The position numbers and the translations under genes are program-made. A stretch of DNA of 5,872 nucleotides from Neisseriales bacterium (lineage in GTDB: Bacteria; Pseudomonadota; Gammaproteobacteria; Burkholderiales; UBA11063), in the NCBI GenBank assembly GCA_003538525.1, contig DPRZ01000179.1, positions 6,016 through 11,887 of the forward strand, read 5' to 3'. Each line of letters begins with the position of its first letter. The first letter of the stretch is position 1. This document shows positions 5,606 to 5,872 of the stretch, in pieces. The notes under the pieces were generated by a model. That model saw only the letters and a list, made by a program, of their open reading frames with translations, searched no databases and was not told the origin of the DNA.

Positions 5606-5872
5606 TTAGCGCGTCATCGCATCAAAGAAATCACTGTTATTTTTGGTAACGCGAATTTTATCCAACACAAAGCCACTCGCTTCAATCGATTGTTTCTCAG
5701 CTAGATACTTGCGTAACACCCACATTTTTTGCAATTGTTCTTTACTCAGTAACAATTCTTCACGGCGCGTACCTGAATTAAGAATATCCACGGCTGGATA
5801 AATTCGACGATTCGCAATATCACGATCTAAATGTAATTCCATATTACCCGTGCCCTTGAATTCTTCATAAAT
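5606..5872 (-). CDS. rho: Transcription termination factor Rho, C-terminal 88 residues; 5' part outside window
   Basis: Rho is the hexameric RNA-dependent ATPase/helicase that ends transcription of untranslated RNA. Only the end of the ATPase domain is present. The frame is open to the window edge, reading [18 protein letters not shown], so the ATG at 5842 is internal. Residues matching E. coli Arg353 ([10 protein letters not shown]) and Arg366 (SGTRREELL, the arginine finger that contacts ATP in the neighbouring subunit) are both present. The family tail KMWVLRK...[12 protein letters not shown] ends the protein, with no extension, so the C-terminus looks complete and functional. [22 protein letters not shown] differs somewhat from enterobacterial Rho (EKRVFPAIDYNRSGTRKEELL), which suggests the host is not a close relative of E. 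coli. About 330 residues are missing upstream. Confidence 0.97.
   Translation of the reverse strand: MYEEFKGTGNMELHLDRDIANRRIYPAVDILNSGTRREELLLSKEQLQKMWVLRKYLAEKQSIEASGFVLDKIRVTKNNSDFFDAMTR

Overview
The window carries six protein genes, two of them cut by its edges, on AT-rich DNA. All six use TAA stops, and the ribosome binding sites are ordinary. The PreT-like and ElaA-like proteins and the Rho tail resemble proteobacterial versions, so an AT-rich proteobacterium, perhaps a gammaproteobacterium, is my best guess. The secreted choloylglycine/penicillin-V acylase has a classical signal peptide. The sequence alone does not fix the genus.

Layout. Positions 1-1671 (+) hold the last 556 codons of a phosphoketolase, closed by a strong intrinsic terminator (1685-1713). 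Next on the same strand is a 150-residue cytosine deaminase of the fungal FCY1 type (1809-2261), preceded by a hairpin or operator-like inverted repeat. A 222-bp convergent intergenic region (2262-2483) holds three inverted repeats, one of them a 77-nt imperfect palindrome. The remaining genes lie on the minus strand: a PreT-like dihydropyrimidine dehydrogenase/GltD-family flavoprotein (2484-3731), a periplasmic Ntn-hydrolase of the choloylglycine hydrolase/penicillin V acylase family (3901-5022), an ElaA-type GNAT acetyltransferase (5075-5530), and the C-terminal 88 codons of transcription terminator Rho (5606-5872), followed by its own intrinsic-type terminator.

How the genes relate. The clearest functional pairing is the convergent deaminase and PreT. 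Cytosine deaminase makes uracil, and PreT is the electron-input subunit of the bacterial enzyme that reduces uracil to dihydrouracil. PreA, the catalytic partner of PreT, is not in the window, so the link is inferential. Phosphoketolase is a central-carbon enzyme producing acetyl phosphate. The acylase acts on amide-linked acyl compounds outside the cytoplasm. Rho and ElaA are housekeeping-type genes. I see no CRISPR array, tRNA, rRNA, insertion sequence or phage gene. The region reads as ordinary chromosome with a few mildly unusual genes and intergenic structures, and I did not find a clear new multi-gene system.
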